Positions 44,181 through 51,467 of a DNA stretch of 64,000 nucleotides are shown piece after piece. Position 1 is the first letter of the stretch. Each line of letters starts with the position of its first letter. The notes under the pieces were generated by a model. It was not told the DNA's origin. It saw only the letters and a program-made list of their open reading frames with translations, and did no database searches. The stretch covers positions 22,212-86,211 of the forward strand of contig NZ_JBJGXI010000020.1 of the NCBI RefSeq assembly GCF_045635475.1. The letters run 5' to 3'. The stretch is from JBJGXI01 sp045635475. Its GTDB lineage: Bacteria > Bacillota > Bacilli > Bacillales > Amphibacillaceae. The position numbers and the translations under genes are program-made.

Positions 44181-44341
44181 TAGTTCACCTCTTTTACATA
44201 CTCAGTTAACTTTGTATAGTAACCAGGAGAAATAACTTCAACATACCACTCCAGATAACAATCCCTGTTACAGTAAGCATCATCAACTATAAAAACCTCT
44301 CCATCTAATACCTTTTTGCACCATTCACAGCATATTTCCAT
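44180..44341 (-). CDS. 53-aa Cys-rich protein
   Basis: ATG at 44341 with GAGAGG eight bases upstream, 53 codons; stop overlaps the next ATG (TAATG). Cysteines CCEWC and CNRDC form a likely zinc ribbon. Unknown family. Confidence 0.65.
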   Translation of the reverse strand: MEICCEWCKKVLDGEVFIVDDAYCNRDCYLEWYVEVISPGYYTKLTEYVKEVN

Positions 44342-44343
44342 GA

Positions 44344-44643
44344 TTAATTAACCTCTCTCACTTCACCTTCTAGGTCCGCTATAAACAACTGTAATATTAC
44401 TGATTCTTCCTCGGTCATGTTTTTTATCGCAGTTCGCAACCCTTCGCATATTAGGTTTATATGTTGTCTGAATACAAAAACCTTCGCTACCTCTTGAACG
44501 TTTTCTTCAATGAAACTGTCTATAAATTTATCAGCAAGCTTTGAAGCGATTGTTTTCATTTGCTCGTCATCTGGTTCTGCTTCTGTACACATCACTGCGA
44601 AATTCATCAATACACCAATTTCTTCTCGGGTCAATTCATTCAT
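44344..44643 (-). CDS. 99-aa helical protein, unknown
   Basis: AGGAG before the ATG. Acidic, all-helical, one Cys in the middle (NLICEGL). It lies between tubZ and the Cys-rich genes in the same operon. Confidence 0.6.
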   Translation of the reverse strand: MNELTREEIGVLMNFAVMCTEAEPDDEQMKTIASKLADKFIDSFIEENVQEVAKVFVFRQHINLICEGLRTAIKNMTEEESVILQLFIADLEGEVREVN

Positions 44644-44730
44644 GATGATCTCCTCTTTTCTTATATAAATGAAGCGTAATCAGGTTTAATTTCTTGTTGC
44701 TTTACTGGGTTTGCCTTGGTTAAATAACAC

Positions 44731-45828
44731 TCATAATTTTTTGTATTTATTTAGAATTTCCAAGGCAGACATTTGCTTTTGGGTATTCTCTTCCTTTTTA
44801 AATTCTAATTTGATACTTGATTTGTAACCTTCACGCGCCTCATTACCAAGTGAGAGCTTTTTCCCATCAAACGATTTTTCAATTTCCTTTAGTCGATTCT
44901 GATACCACTGCATTCCAGCAATAATCGTAGTTACTTTACCGGATTCGTTACGATAGTTACCCTGGTACACATAAAAAGGTTCAGTTTCAAATACTTCGAA
45001 TATCTTCTTTTGGGAGATACTCCTCATTAACGATTCCTGACCGTCAAAAATAATGCCAGCACTAGTCAATTTCTCCTTCTCTGGAGAAACAAAGATAGAT
45101 GATTCCCACGACTCTTGAATCCTCTTGGCCACACCCTCCTCAGTAACGTTGTTTTCTTGACCACTATTGAGCTGCGCCAGTTCCACTTTAGCAATTACGC
45201 CAACGCCAGGAGTTTTGAAGATTTCTCTTAGATCCGTTCTATCCAGAACACCTTCCTCAGAATGTCTAGATGTATATTGCTGCAACTCATAAAATATAGA
45301 TACCAGCTCCTCGTTAACAGTTCTATATAAACTTTCTTTACCCACTTCTGTATAGCGTTTTTGGTTATCAACTGGGTAAATGGCAATGTTCAACTTAGAC
45401 AGCTCTTCAGAGGCTTCAACTGTGTTGAATTGATTATGATATGGCTCCGAGTAACTTGGAAGAATCGGGCAACCTACTATCACTTTTTCAGGCATTTGAT
45501 GCTGCAATAACTCGATTAACAATGGACCAATTCCTGAACCGGTACCACCACCAACAGCAAACGTAACAATAACAATTTCAATGCTCGGTGTAGAAAAATT
45601 ATTTTCAAAAAACTTCTCAATCGCATCGATGTTATCAGGAAGCTTTGCGATCGCAACATCTCTTCTTTTTCCAACACCCTCAGTTCCCACTAATCTCAAT
45701 TTACTTTCAATTGAATCCAGTTCCAGGTCATTTTTGGAATAATTAATAGCTACGGCCTTTATACCTTTTTTCCTAGCAAGATTAGCAATATTTCCTCCCG
45801 CTTGCCCGACACCTACGAATGCAAACAT
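44731..45828 (-). CDS. tubZ: tubulin/FtsZ-superfamily GTPase, TubZ-like
   Basis: 365 residues. Tubulin signature GGGTGSG (T4 loop, near 93-99), T1 loop GVGQAGGN (6-13), and a candidate T7 acid loop DRTDLREIF near 196. The C-terminal half (GIIFDGQESLMRS, TTIIAGMQWYQNRL) fits the activation domain, ending in a short basic tail LNKYKKL. It is far from cellular FtsZ and lies behind a small winged-helix gene that overlaps it by one base, the tubR-tubZ arrangement of Bacillus plasmids and some phages. Likely forms dynamic filaments that segregate or position the element DNA. Confidence 0.85.
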   Translation of the reverse strand: MFAFVGVGQAGGNIANLARKKGIKAVAINYSKNDLELDSIESKLRLVGTEGVGKRRDVAIAKLPDNIDAIEKFFENNFSTPSIEIVIVTFAVGGGTGSGIGPLLIELLQHQMPEKVIVGCPILPSYSEPYHNQFNTVEASEELSKLNIAIYPVDNQKRYTEVGKESLYRTVNEELVSIFYELQQYTSRHSEEGVLDRTDLREIFKTPGVGVIAKVELAQLNSGQENNVTEEGVAKRIQESWESSIFVSPEKEKLTSAGIIFDGQESLMRSISQKKIFEVFETEPFYVYQGNYRNESGKVTTIIAGMQWYQNRLKEIEKSFDGKKLSLGNEAREGYKSSIKLEFKKEENTQKQMSALEILNKYKKL

Positions 45829-46103
45829 TATTCATCAGCTCCCTTTAATTTGTTTAATGCTAATTTTCCATATTGAGTGATGTAAACACTGTGTTCTTTA
45901 CTCTCTTTTAGAACATGAATGGTTTTAGTCACTTCCAATCTGTACAAATATTTTTGAAATACAGCAATCGATAACTCACTTTTATCTAACAGTTTTTGTC
46001 TTGATATTGCCTTAAATGGTGCGTCTGCTTTTTCTAGAACTGCCAATATAGTTAGCTCTTGATAAGATAAGCTCGAGATAATGTTAGAAAGATAGGTTTC
46101 CAT
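45828..46103 (-). CDS. TubR-like winged-helix DNA-binding protein
   Basis: 91 residues; helix-turn-helix (KLLDKSELSIAVFQKYLYRL) and wing (KEHSVYITQYGKLAL). Small size and coupling to the tubulin gene suggest the TubR role of binding a centromere and linking it to the filament. Named by context; sequence alone shows only a winged helix. Confidence 0.65.
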   Translation of the reverse strand: METYLSNIISSLSYQELTILAVLEKADAPFKAISRQKLLDKSELSIAVFQKYLYRLEVTKTIHVLKESKEHSVYITQYGKLALNKLKGADE

Positions 46104-46351
46104 CGTAACTAGCCTCCCAATGATATTTTTGAAGATTTTTTAAGATATCAGATTAGTACCAAAAATCAAAGAAAATTTCTGTGTATTTTGGAAAAGTATA
46201 GTAAAGCATATGGGCTATAAATTTGTTTATGTCTGTCCTATCAAGAATTCTTGAATTATAATCCGATAAACACGGTTAATTTATAAAAAAGGAATTTTTA
46301 TGTTTTTAATGAATATATATAATAAGTTTGAAAAAAAAGGGGTCTAACGAT
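46104..46351. promoter_or_regulatory. divergent regulatory region, tubR and HTH cassette
   Basis: 250 AT-rich bases between divergent genes. A perfect palindrome TCAAGAATTCTTGA lies near 46240-46253. No clear iterons like a tubC centromere are visible by eye. Confidence 0.45.
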
Positions 46352-46552
46352 ATGCTGGTGTCCAAAATAGGGAATATACGGAGATCAAAAGGATTACAAC
46401 AAAATTATGTAGCAAAGCAAATTAAAGTATCTAAACAGTCATTAAGTGATTGGGAGCGCGGCGAAGTATATCCCAAAGCTAATCACCTATTTGATTTAGC
46501 AGATTTTTTTGAAGTTAAAGTGGATGATCTATATGAGAGGATTAAAGAATAA
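46352..46552 (+). CDS. XRE-family regulator A
   Basis: 66 residues, AAGGGG upstream of the ATG. HTH: QQNYVAKQIKVSKQSLSDWERG. First of a three-ORF cassette; its TAA overlaps the ATG of the next ORF. Confidence 0.85.
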   Translation: MLVSKIGNIRRSKGLQQNYVAKQIKVSKQSLSDWERGEVYPKANHLFDLADFFEVKVDDLYERIKE

Positions 46553-46683
46553 TGGTGAACAGAAAAAGGGTTAGACACGTTCGCTGTCATCCAAAGAAAA
46601 TCTTTTGGATCATAGGATTGGAAAAGGATTATTGGATTAGTAAGATAGAACAACTTATTCTAGCCAACGGTGATAAAATGTGA
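46552..46683 (+). CDS. 43-aa basic protein between two HTH genes
   Basis: ATG overlaps the stop of regulator A (TAATG) and its TGA overlaps the GTG start of regulator B. 43 codons, basic, with one Cys and two Trp. The double overlap shows that it is translated as part of the cassette. Function unknown. Confidence 0.6.
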   Translation: MVNRKRVRHVRCHPKKIFWIIGLEKDYWISKIEQLILANGDKM

Positions 46684-46871
46684 AATTAAAAGTTGATGAA
46701 GCGATAAAACGAAGTGGATTAAAGAAGGGTCATATAGCGAAAGAAATAGGGGTATCGGCAGACACGATGACAAATTGGGCAAAGAATAGAAGTATGATCC
46801 CACTGGATAAGGATGTTAGTTTATCTAAATTATTAGGGATCCGATTAAAAGATTTATACGATGACAAATAA
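46680..46871 (+). CDS. small HTH regulator B
   Basis: 63 residues, GTG start with GGTGAT upstream. HTH: KKGHIAKEIGVSADTMTNWAKN. Related in shape to regulator A. Followed by a terminator. Confidence 0.8.
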   Translation: MKLKVDEAIKRSGLKKGHIAKEIGVSADTMTNWAKNRSMIPLDKDVSLSKLLGIRLKDLYDDK

Positions 46872-46877
46872 AGTTAG

Positions 46878-46900
46878 AGGCAGCCAAAAGGCTGTCTTTT
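46878..46900 (+). terminator. terminator of HTH cassette
   Basis: GGCAGCC-AAAA-GGCTGTC followed by TTTT. Confidence 0.85.
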
Positions 46901-46904
46901 ACTA

Positions 46905-46953
46905 TTGATAATATTTAAACAGTCGCATATAATAAGAACAAACGTTCTTATTA
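46905..46953 (+). promoter_or_regulatory. SOS-type promoter with LexA box
   Basis: TTGATA (46905), 17-base spacer, TATAAT (46928-46933), then AAGAACAAACGTTCTT (46934-46949), an exact GAAC-N4-GTTC LexA/DinR box inside an 11-bp palindrome. Confidence 0.85.
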
Positions 46954-46967
46954 TATGAGGTGATAAT

Positions 46968-47294
46968 ATGGAGAAAGTGAATGATCGTGGTAATTTAAAA
47001 TGGACACCATTTATGATGACAGAACATACGGAAATGTTGAATGAGTGGTATGAATCGGATAAAGATGTACAAAAGCCAATTATCAGTGAGGATAAGCTGG
47101 AAGACATGCAGCGAACAATTCAAGAGGCCATCGAACTTAAGAAGCAAGTGCAGGTGTTTTTCCATTCATCACATAGAATCCAACTCGTTGAAGGTATTAT
47201 TGTTGGTCATGGAATGAATCGGTTGGAGATTGAGAGTGCGGATGGCATTGATTACTTGGTGCCAGATGAGATTGTAGATATATCCATGGAATAA
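46968..47294 (+). CDS. YolD-like protein, SOS-controlled
   Basis: 108 residues, YolD-like family (RGNLKWTPFMM at the start, HSSHRIQLVEGIIVG core). Such genes usually pair with a Y-family polymerase UvrX/UvrY, but none is next to it here. Expression should rise on DNA damage through the LexA box. Confidence 0.82.
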   Translation: MEKVNDRGNLKWTPFMMTEHTEMLNEWYESDKDVQKPIISEDKLEDMQRTIQEAIELKKQVQVFFHSSHRIQLVEGIIVGHGMNRLEIESADGIDYLVPDEIVDISME

Positions 47295-47329
47295 TTGACA
47301 GCTGTAATGATTCTCAAGAAAAAAGTAAT

Positions 47330-47355
47330 GGCAACAGCGTAATTATCCTGTTGCC
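47330..47355. terminator. hairpin between convergent genes
   Basis: GGCAACAG / CTGTTGCC stem, 10-base loop. Confidence 0.55.
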
Positions 47356-47361
47356 TAAATT

Positions 47362-47811
47362 CTAATCGGTTATTATATTTACAAGATCAATAATTTTCTG
47401 AGCGCCTTCATATAGATGATTAATGAATTTATCCATGTCATCCTCAGTGTTAACAGACTCTCCTAAGAAAATTGAATATATAATTGAAAAACTCTTTAGC
47501 AAATCAGATATTGCTAATGTATACATTTTATAATAATGAGTTAATTCACGATCCGATTTAATACTTTCTATAACTTGTTCAAAATCTTTTATGTCTTTAC
47601 GAAGTAACTCTAAAGTTTTTTCAACTTCAGTAAACAATTGTTTACCCGTTTGTGATTTAAATCTATCCGGAAGATTAATGTCCACCTCCGGTTCTAAGTC
47701 ATCCATAAATCCTTGCGCTAGATTTAATATCTCATTAACAGACATGGACAAATCTGGTAAACAATTTAAAAGCAATCTAATAATATCATCTTTCGATCTT
47801 ACCTCGTCCAT
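47362..47811 (-). CDS. 149-aa helical protein, unknown
   Basis: Almost all-helical, acidic and leucine-rich, no Cys in the C-terminal two thirds. Overlaps the end of the PemK-like toxin gene by 13 bases, so it belongs to that operon; it may modulate the toxin. No family recognised. Confidence 0.55.
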   Translation of the reverse strand: MDEVRSKDDIIRLLLNCLPDLSMSVNEILNLAQGFMDDLEPEVDINLPDRFKSQTGKQLFTEVEKTLELLRKDIKDFEQVIESIKSDRELTHYYKMYTLAISDLLKSFSIIYSIFLGESVNTEDDMDKFINHLYEGAQKIIDLVNIITD

Positions 47812-48374
47812 TCAGAGCGTGCCTCCTTCCCACAATTAGGGCAGAAATTATAGTATATAGGGAACACGGATTTACAATCATAACATCTCTTTCTATGCGT
47901 TTTTTTACAGTTACCGCATTTTAGCCCATCTGGTCTTAAAGGAACATGACACCCGTCACAACCATCTAATGCATATAAAAAATTAATTGCTTGTTTTACT
48001 AACTCTGCATATGTATCTGTCTTAAATTCTCCAACCTTCATTATCAATCTTGATTTATCTATCGAACGTGCCTGTTGACATAAGATATTAGCATTATTAA
48101 TTTCGTCATTAAAGTGATGGCCTTGCTCTTCGAGTTTCCTTACGTTATGGTCAATTAATATAATATCATCCATATTATAAGGGATAATAAAAGGTGGAAT
48201 AACTTTTGGAGTACGTGTCATTGGCACTACTAACACAACGGGCGACACACTATTCATAATATTATTTGACACAATAAAAACCGGTCTATATCCGTTTTGT
48301 TCGGATCCTTTAGCCGGTTTTAAATTAGCCCAATAAATATCTCCATGAGTGGGATTTTTAATTTTCGAACTCAT
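47799..48374 (-). CDS. PemK/MazF-type toxin with C-terminal zinc knuckles
   Basis: 191 residues from the ATG at 48374, which overlaps the antitoxin end by 17 bases and has GGGAGATGG upstream. MazF/PemK fold: GDIYWANLKPAKGSEQNGYRP and FIVSNN near the start. The last 50 residues add four C-x2-C pairs (CDGC, CGNC, CYDC, CPNC), an unusual double zinc ribbon that may guide RNA choice. Predicted mRNA endonuclease in a toxin-antitoxin pair. Confidence 0.82.
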   Translation of the reverse strand: MSSKIKNPTHGDIYWANLKPAKGSEQNGYRPVFIVSNNIMNSVSPVVLVVPMTRTPKVIPPFIIPYNMDDIILIDHNVRKLEEQGHHFNDEINNANILCQQARSIDKSRLIMKVGEFKTDTYAELVKQAINFLYALDGCDGCHVPLRPDGLKCGNCKKTHRKRCYDCKSVFPIYYNFCPNCGKEARSEWTR

Positions 48375-48630
48375 CTTTATTAACCATCTCCCAAGAAATA
48401 TCATCAGACTCACTTGATAAATCGGCAAATTTTTCAGAAAAATCTTTATCAATATCTGCTGTATCAATATACGCCTGAACCATATTATTATAAAACTCTT
48501 GATCCTTCTTCTTTTCCATTGCAACATCTTTCTGATAAGCAATCAGTTTAGCTATAGCTGCTTGAAAACCAACAGATGTGGCAGAAAGCTTTACCATCCA
48601 TATTGGATTACGTCCTATTGCCAACCCCAC
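48358..48630 (-). CDS. putative antitoxin of the PemK-like toxin
   Basis: 90 residues from the GTG at 48630, nine bases after AGGAGG. The upstream ATG at 48654 overlaps the -10 box, so it would lie at or before the transcript start. Acidic C-terminal half (DIDKDFSEKFADLSSESDD). Role assigned from position before the toxin. Confidence 0.6.
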   Translation of the reverse strand: MGLAIGRNPIWMVKLSATSVGFQAAIAKLIAYQKDVAMEKKKDQEFYNNMVQAYIDTADIDKDFSEKFADLSSESDDISWEMVNKDEFEN

Positions 48631-48654
48631 ATTAATCATCCTCCTTTTAAACAT

Positions 48655-48684
48655 ATTATCACACCCCCTTATGTTAACTGTCAA
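48655..48684 (-). promoter_or_regulatory. promoter of PemK toxin-antitoxin operon
   Basis: Minus strand TTGACA (48684-48679), 18-base spacer, GATAAT (48660-48655). Confidence 0.7.
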
Positions 48685-48857
48685 TCATTTACGGAGAAGT
48701 TTTTATAAAGCTTATGCAAAGTAATTGCCAAATATTACGATGTTTAGACGTTGATATTTATATATTCCTTTTCTAGTTATTGTTTACACTATGTATTTTG
48801 CTTAGACTGTGATCAAACTAAACTCGCTTACCGATATATAAATGTAATCTATATTTT

Positions 48858-49178
48858 GTGAAAAGGACTCCATTTATGATGCCCGAACACTCCAAAATGC
48901 TGCATGATTGGAATGAATCGGAGAATGATGGACAGAAACCGGTTTTAAGCGAGGATAAATTGGAAGACATGCAGCGTACGATACAAGAGGCCATCGAATT
49001 TAAAAAGCAAGTGCATGTATTTTTTCATTCGTCCCATAGAATACAAATGGTAGAAGGGTTTATTATTGGTCATGGTATAAATCGGTTGGAGATTAAAAGT
49101 GAGGATGGTGTTGAGTATTTGGTATCAAATGAGATTGTGGATATTTCATTAATTCAAAAAAGCCCGGTAAGGGCTTAA
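48858..49178 (+). CDS. second YolD-like gene, probably decaying copy
   Basis: 106 residues by GTG start. About three quarters identical to the YolD gene at 46968 from TPFMM on, but the first eight residues of the paralog, the LexA box and the ribosome site are missing; upstream of GTG there is no Shine-Dalgarno. The tail (IQKSPVRA) runs into a hairpin. Likely silent or poorly expressed. Confidence 0.6.
   Translation: MKRTPFMMPEHSKMLHDWNESENDGQKPVLSEDKLEDMQRTIQEAIEFKKQVHVFFHSSHRIQMVEGFIIGHGINRLEIKSEDGVEYLVSNEIVDISLIQKSPVRA
49160..49176. terminator. hairpin between convergent genes
   Basis: AAGCCC-GGTAA-GGGCTT, overlapping both stop codons, then AATT. Confidence 0.5.
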
Positions 49179-49735
49179 TTAACTGTCTGGTAGTACTCTA
49201 TAGGGCAATAATTATAACCATTTAGGTAATCTGGTTGATTGAAATTGTCATCTGGATGGATAAGATGGTGATAATCAACGAAAACAGGTGTTAGGTAGTT
49301 ATTTGTATAATCGTAAATTGCAATTAATCTAATATTCTGCGAAACTCCAAACTGCCATAACTGAGGACCAGATACTTTATCGCCTGTTAAGTTTTGTCCA
49401 TGAATCTCTTCTAAAATTTTTTTGGATAAATCGAGTTTTTCCTCATCAACCGGATGACAATGCCGCCAACCTTGTGTCCCAGCCTGTCTAATCATATCAT
49501 TACCGTTCTTTTGAATTAAGGGGATAACTTTATGAAAAAGTTCAGTAATATAATCTATAAACATATCTTTATCTTTAAGTTTATTAGTATAGCTATCTCT
49601 AGTGATGGAAACCCCCTTTAGCCAATTCTCTTTAGACAAATCAAATGTTAAAGGGGAATTGGATTCGATTGGTTTGTTCCCCTTTACATTTTTCGAAACA
49701 TTACCCTTGTTCCCTTTTTTCATTCGCTTTCCCAT
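49175..49735 (-). CDS. putative toxin partner of Panacea antitoxin
   Basis: 186 residues, Lys-rich start, then a domain with QLWQFGVSQNIRLIAIYDY and VFVDYHHLIHPDDN, reminiscent of RelE/ParE-like folds ending in an HH motif. It overlaps the Panacea gene by one base and comes second. The toxin role is inferred from that pairing; the fold assignment is tentative. Confidence 0.6.
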   Translation of the reverse strand: MGKRMKKGNKGNVSKNVKGNKPIESNSPLTFDLSKENWLKGVSITRDSYTNKLKDKDMFIDYITELFHKVIPLIQKNGNDMIRQAGTQGWRHCHPVDEEKLDLSKKILEEIHGQNLTGDKVSGPQLWQFGVSQNIRLIAIYDYTNNYLTPVFVDYHHLIHPDDNFNQPDYLNGYNYCPIEYYQTVN

Positions 49736-50199
49736 TACTCTACATGCTCCACATTTTGAATATAGTAATTGAATATTTCTTCATCCGAGATTGGACGAGT
49801 ACATCTCTCAATTGGGCTGCAATCGCCTCTTGCAACTATCCACGGATCCTCTTGATGAGTAATACTTTCTAGCTGATTACCAGTATAACTACCATACTCA
49901 TCCCATACCTGCTCTAAAATATCTTCTATTTCCGAAGATAAAACAGGCTGATAACTTTCATTTTTTTCAATATCAAGAAATCCATAATCTCTGTACTTTC
50001 CATAGACACTTGGAATTACAGGACCATGTACCCAAGCTTCAATTCGTTCATCGAACAACCTTACTTGAAGGTTATCATTATTTTCATTTTCAAGTGTTAA
50101 TGTCCATGAATATGCATAATAAAGGAGCTTTTGAAGCTTTTTAGGTGACATGGAATCTTTCGATAGGAACCAATCGATCACATCTTGTACATTATACAT
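49735..50199 (-). CDS. Panacea-domain (DUF4065/SocA-like) antitoxin
   Basis: 154 residues: MSPKKLQKLLYYAYSWTL, FDERIEAWVHGPVIPSVY and WIVAR are Panacea hallmarks. Panacea domains are known to neutralise many unrelated toxins encoded beside them. GGTGACC precedes the ATG. Confidence 0.82.
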   Translation of the reverse strand: MYNVQDVIDWFLSKDSMSPKKLQKLLYYAYSWTLTLENENNDNLQVRLFDERIEAWVHGPVIPSVYGKYRDYGFLDIEKNESYQPVLSSEIEDILEQVWDEYGSYTGNQLESITHQEDPWIVARGDCSPIERCTRPISDEEIFNYYIQNVEHVE

Positions 50200-50418
50200 G
50201 CGGTCACCTTCCTTCTAAATTTTCTGACAATTAATTAATCATTAGACCAAGTATAGTACAAACTGTTAACTTTATAAACAGATTTATGTTACATTTTTCA
50301 AGTTATACGTCATTATTTGTTTATTAACCCCTATAGTTAATGGAATTCTGTTGACTTATTAGTTTGTTAATTAGAGAATTAACTAGAAATAAATAATTAA
50401 GTGGAGAGGTTGATAATA

Positions 50419-50832
50419 TTGGAATATTGGTTAATAATCAGTAACTTTTCATTAGCACTCGCAACTTTTATAGCTGCAATTTCCTCCCTCGTCCTAGCTT
50501 TTAAAAAGGATAAACCAAGAGGTGAAGTAATGGTTAATTCCCGTAGTGGAAATGGCATAGTATACATAAAGTTTCGTAACAGAGGAAGAACTAACATTTA
50601 TATAGATGAGATATATGATTTTTTTGATGGAATTAAATATTTTAAATTTCCAACAAGCCACCTAAACTTCCCAATAAAAGTTGAACAAGGTGAGTCTGTT
50701 TTATTCGAATTCTGGGAGTCTGACCTTGAGGACCATTGTAAAGATGGAGTTAATAGAATTTTTTTCAGAGAGGGCACTGGGAAGAAATTCAAACTTAAAT
50801 ATAAAGATCACAAAAAAACTCGACAAAATTAA
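50419..50832 (+). CDS. membrane-anchored protein of unknown function
   Basis: 137 residues from TTG at 50419, nine bases after GGAGAGG. One membrane helix (about 5-25), then a beta-rich domain (VMVNSRSGNGIVYIKFRNRG...). Only plus-strand gene in this part, so it may be a lysogeny-time accessory gene. No family recognised. Confidence 0.6.
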   Translation: MEYWLIISNFSLALATFIAAISSLVLAFKKDKPRGEVMVNSRSGNGIVYIKFRNRGRTNIYIDEIYDFFDGIKYFKFPTSHLNFPIKVEQGESVLFEFWESDLEDHCKDGVNRIFFREGTGKKFKLKYKDHKKTRQN

Positions 50833-50836
50833 AATA

Positions 50837-50932
50837 AGCCCCCGCCGAATAATTCGAGGCTTTTAAACTATGTAAACCCCCACCATAGGCAGGGGCCCCA
50901 AGTGTTCATGGATTGCTCACCCATGTACACTT
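50837..50932 (+). terminator. three consecutive hairpins after the plus-strand gene
   Basis: Hairpin 1: AGCC..CGAA-TAA-TTCG..GGCT then TTTT (50837-50865). Hairpin 2: CCCC/GGGG (50877-50896). Hairpin 3: AAGTGT-T-CATGG / CCATG-T-ACACTT (50900-50932). The first is a plausible terminator; the others may be part of a structured RNA. Confidence 0.55.
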
Positions 50933-51038
50933 TAAATTATTACATATATTTTCCATATTGGCAATTGTTAATTTGTTCACTTCTTATGCTTCAATATTTC
51001 TCGACAACTAGGAGCGGGTTGCAATTAATATTTTTACT

Positions 51039-51117
51039 TAGTCTAAAACCGTTTAAAACAGACTACTCTAGACTAGACTAACATAGTCTAATCTAGACTA
51101 ATCTAGACGGTTTTTTT
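51039..51117. repeat. TAG[A/T]CTA heptamer cluster forming a large hairpin
   Basis: Heptamer TAGTCTA/TAGACTA occurs at 51039, 51069, 51074, 51084 and 51094. The arms 51060-51080 and 51084-51104 pair at 18 of 21 positions, enclosed by AAAACCGT / ACGGTTTT, then a run of seven T. Could be operator or iteron array, or a giant terminator on the plus strand. Confidence 0.7.
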
Positions 51118-51148
51118 ATTTTATAAATAGCTGAAATGGATAATGAAA

Positions 51149-51187
51149 CGGATAATTGTTGGATAATAATTATCCAACAATTATCCG
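51149..51187. repeat. 39-bp perfect palindrome built of GGATAAT units
   Basis: 19-bp arms, no mismatch, single central A (51168). Each arm contains two GGATAAT-type words; another GGATAAT lies just upstream at 51138. In the gap where the late operon breaks off. Confidence 0.85.
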
Positions 51188-51363
51188 AGTTTTTCTCCAA
51201 GTAAAGCCTTGATAAATATTGTTATATCAACGATTGATGCAGTTTAAAATCAAGATTTTATAAACCATTCAATTCTGTTGCTAATTTGTACCCTGTACAG
51301 AAATTCATAAGGTTTTAAGTGTATAGTTAGAGCGACATTTTAAAAACCTTTCGATAATAATTT
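51188..51363. other. non-coding gap at broken end of late operon
   Basis: AT-rich, no ORF with ribosome site. A small palindrome TGTACCCTGTACA lies near 51288. Confidence 0.4.
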
Positions 51364-51453
51364 CTAATCCTTATTTGTAAGGTTAATAGTAATAAAATCT
51401 AAAATCAAACTCAATTCTTTCACATTCATATTTTTATCGTAAACTATAAACAT
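51364..51453 (-). pseudogene. 29-codon stub of the next tail gene
   Basis: ATG at 51453 with GGGAGG starting at the tape-measure stop: perfect operon spacing. The peptide starts MFIVYDKNMNVKELSLIL, like the N-terminus of distal-tail/tail-endopeptidase proteins, and then stops. Best read as the remains of the gene after the tape measure, cut by deletion. Confidence 0.5.
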
Positions 51454-51467
51454 TTTGTACAACCTCC

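Noticed and set aside
46104..46351. tubC-like iteron centromere next to tubR
   Set aside because: Only a single 14-bp palindrome and AT-rich sequence; no regularly spaced repeats visible by eye.
41424..50199. Integrative conjugative element rather than phage, because of the FtsK and Replic_Relax genes
   Set aside because: No relaxase, VirB4-like ATPase or other conjugation gene in view, while phage head and tail genes follow in the same element. The right part is outside the window, so this is not final.
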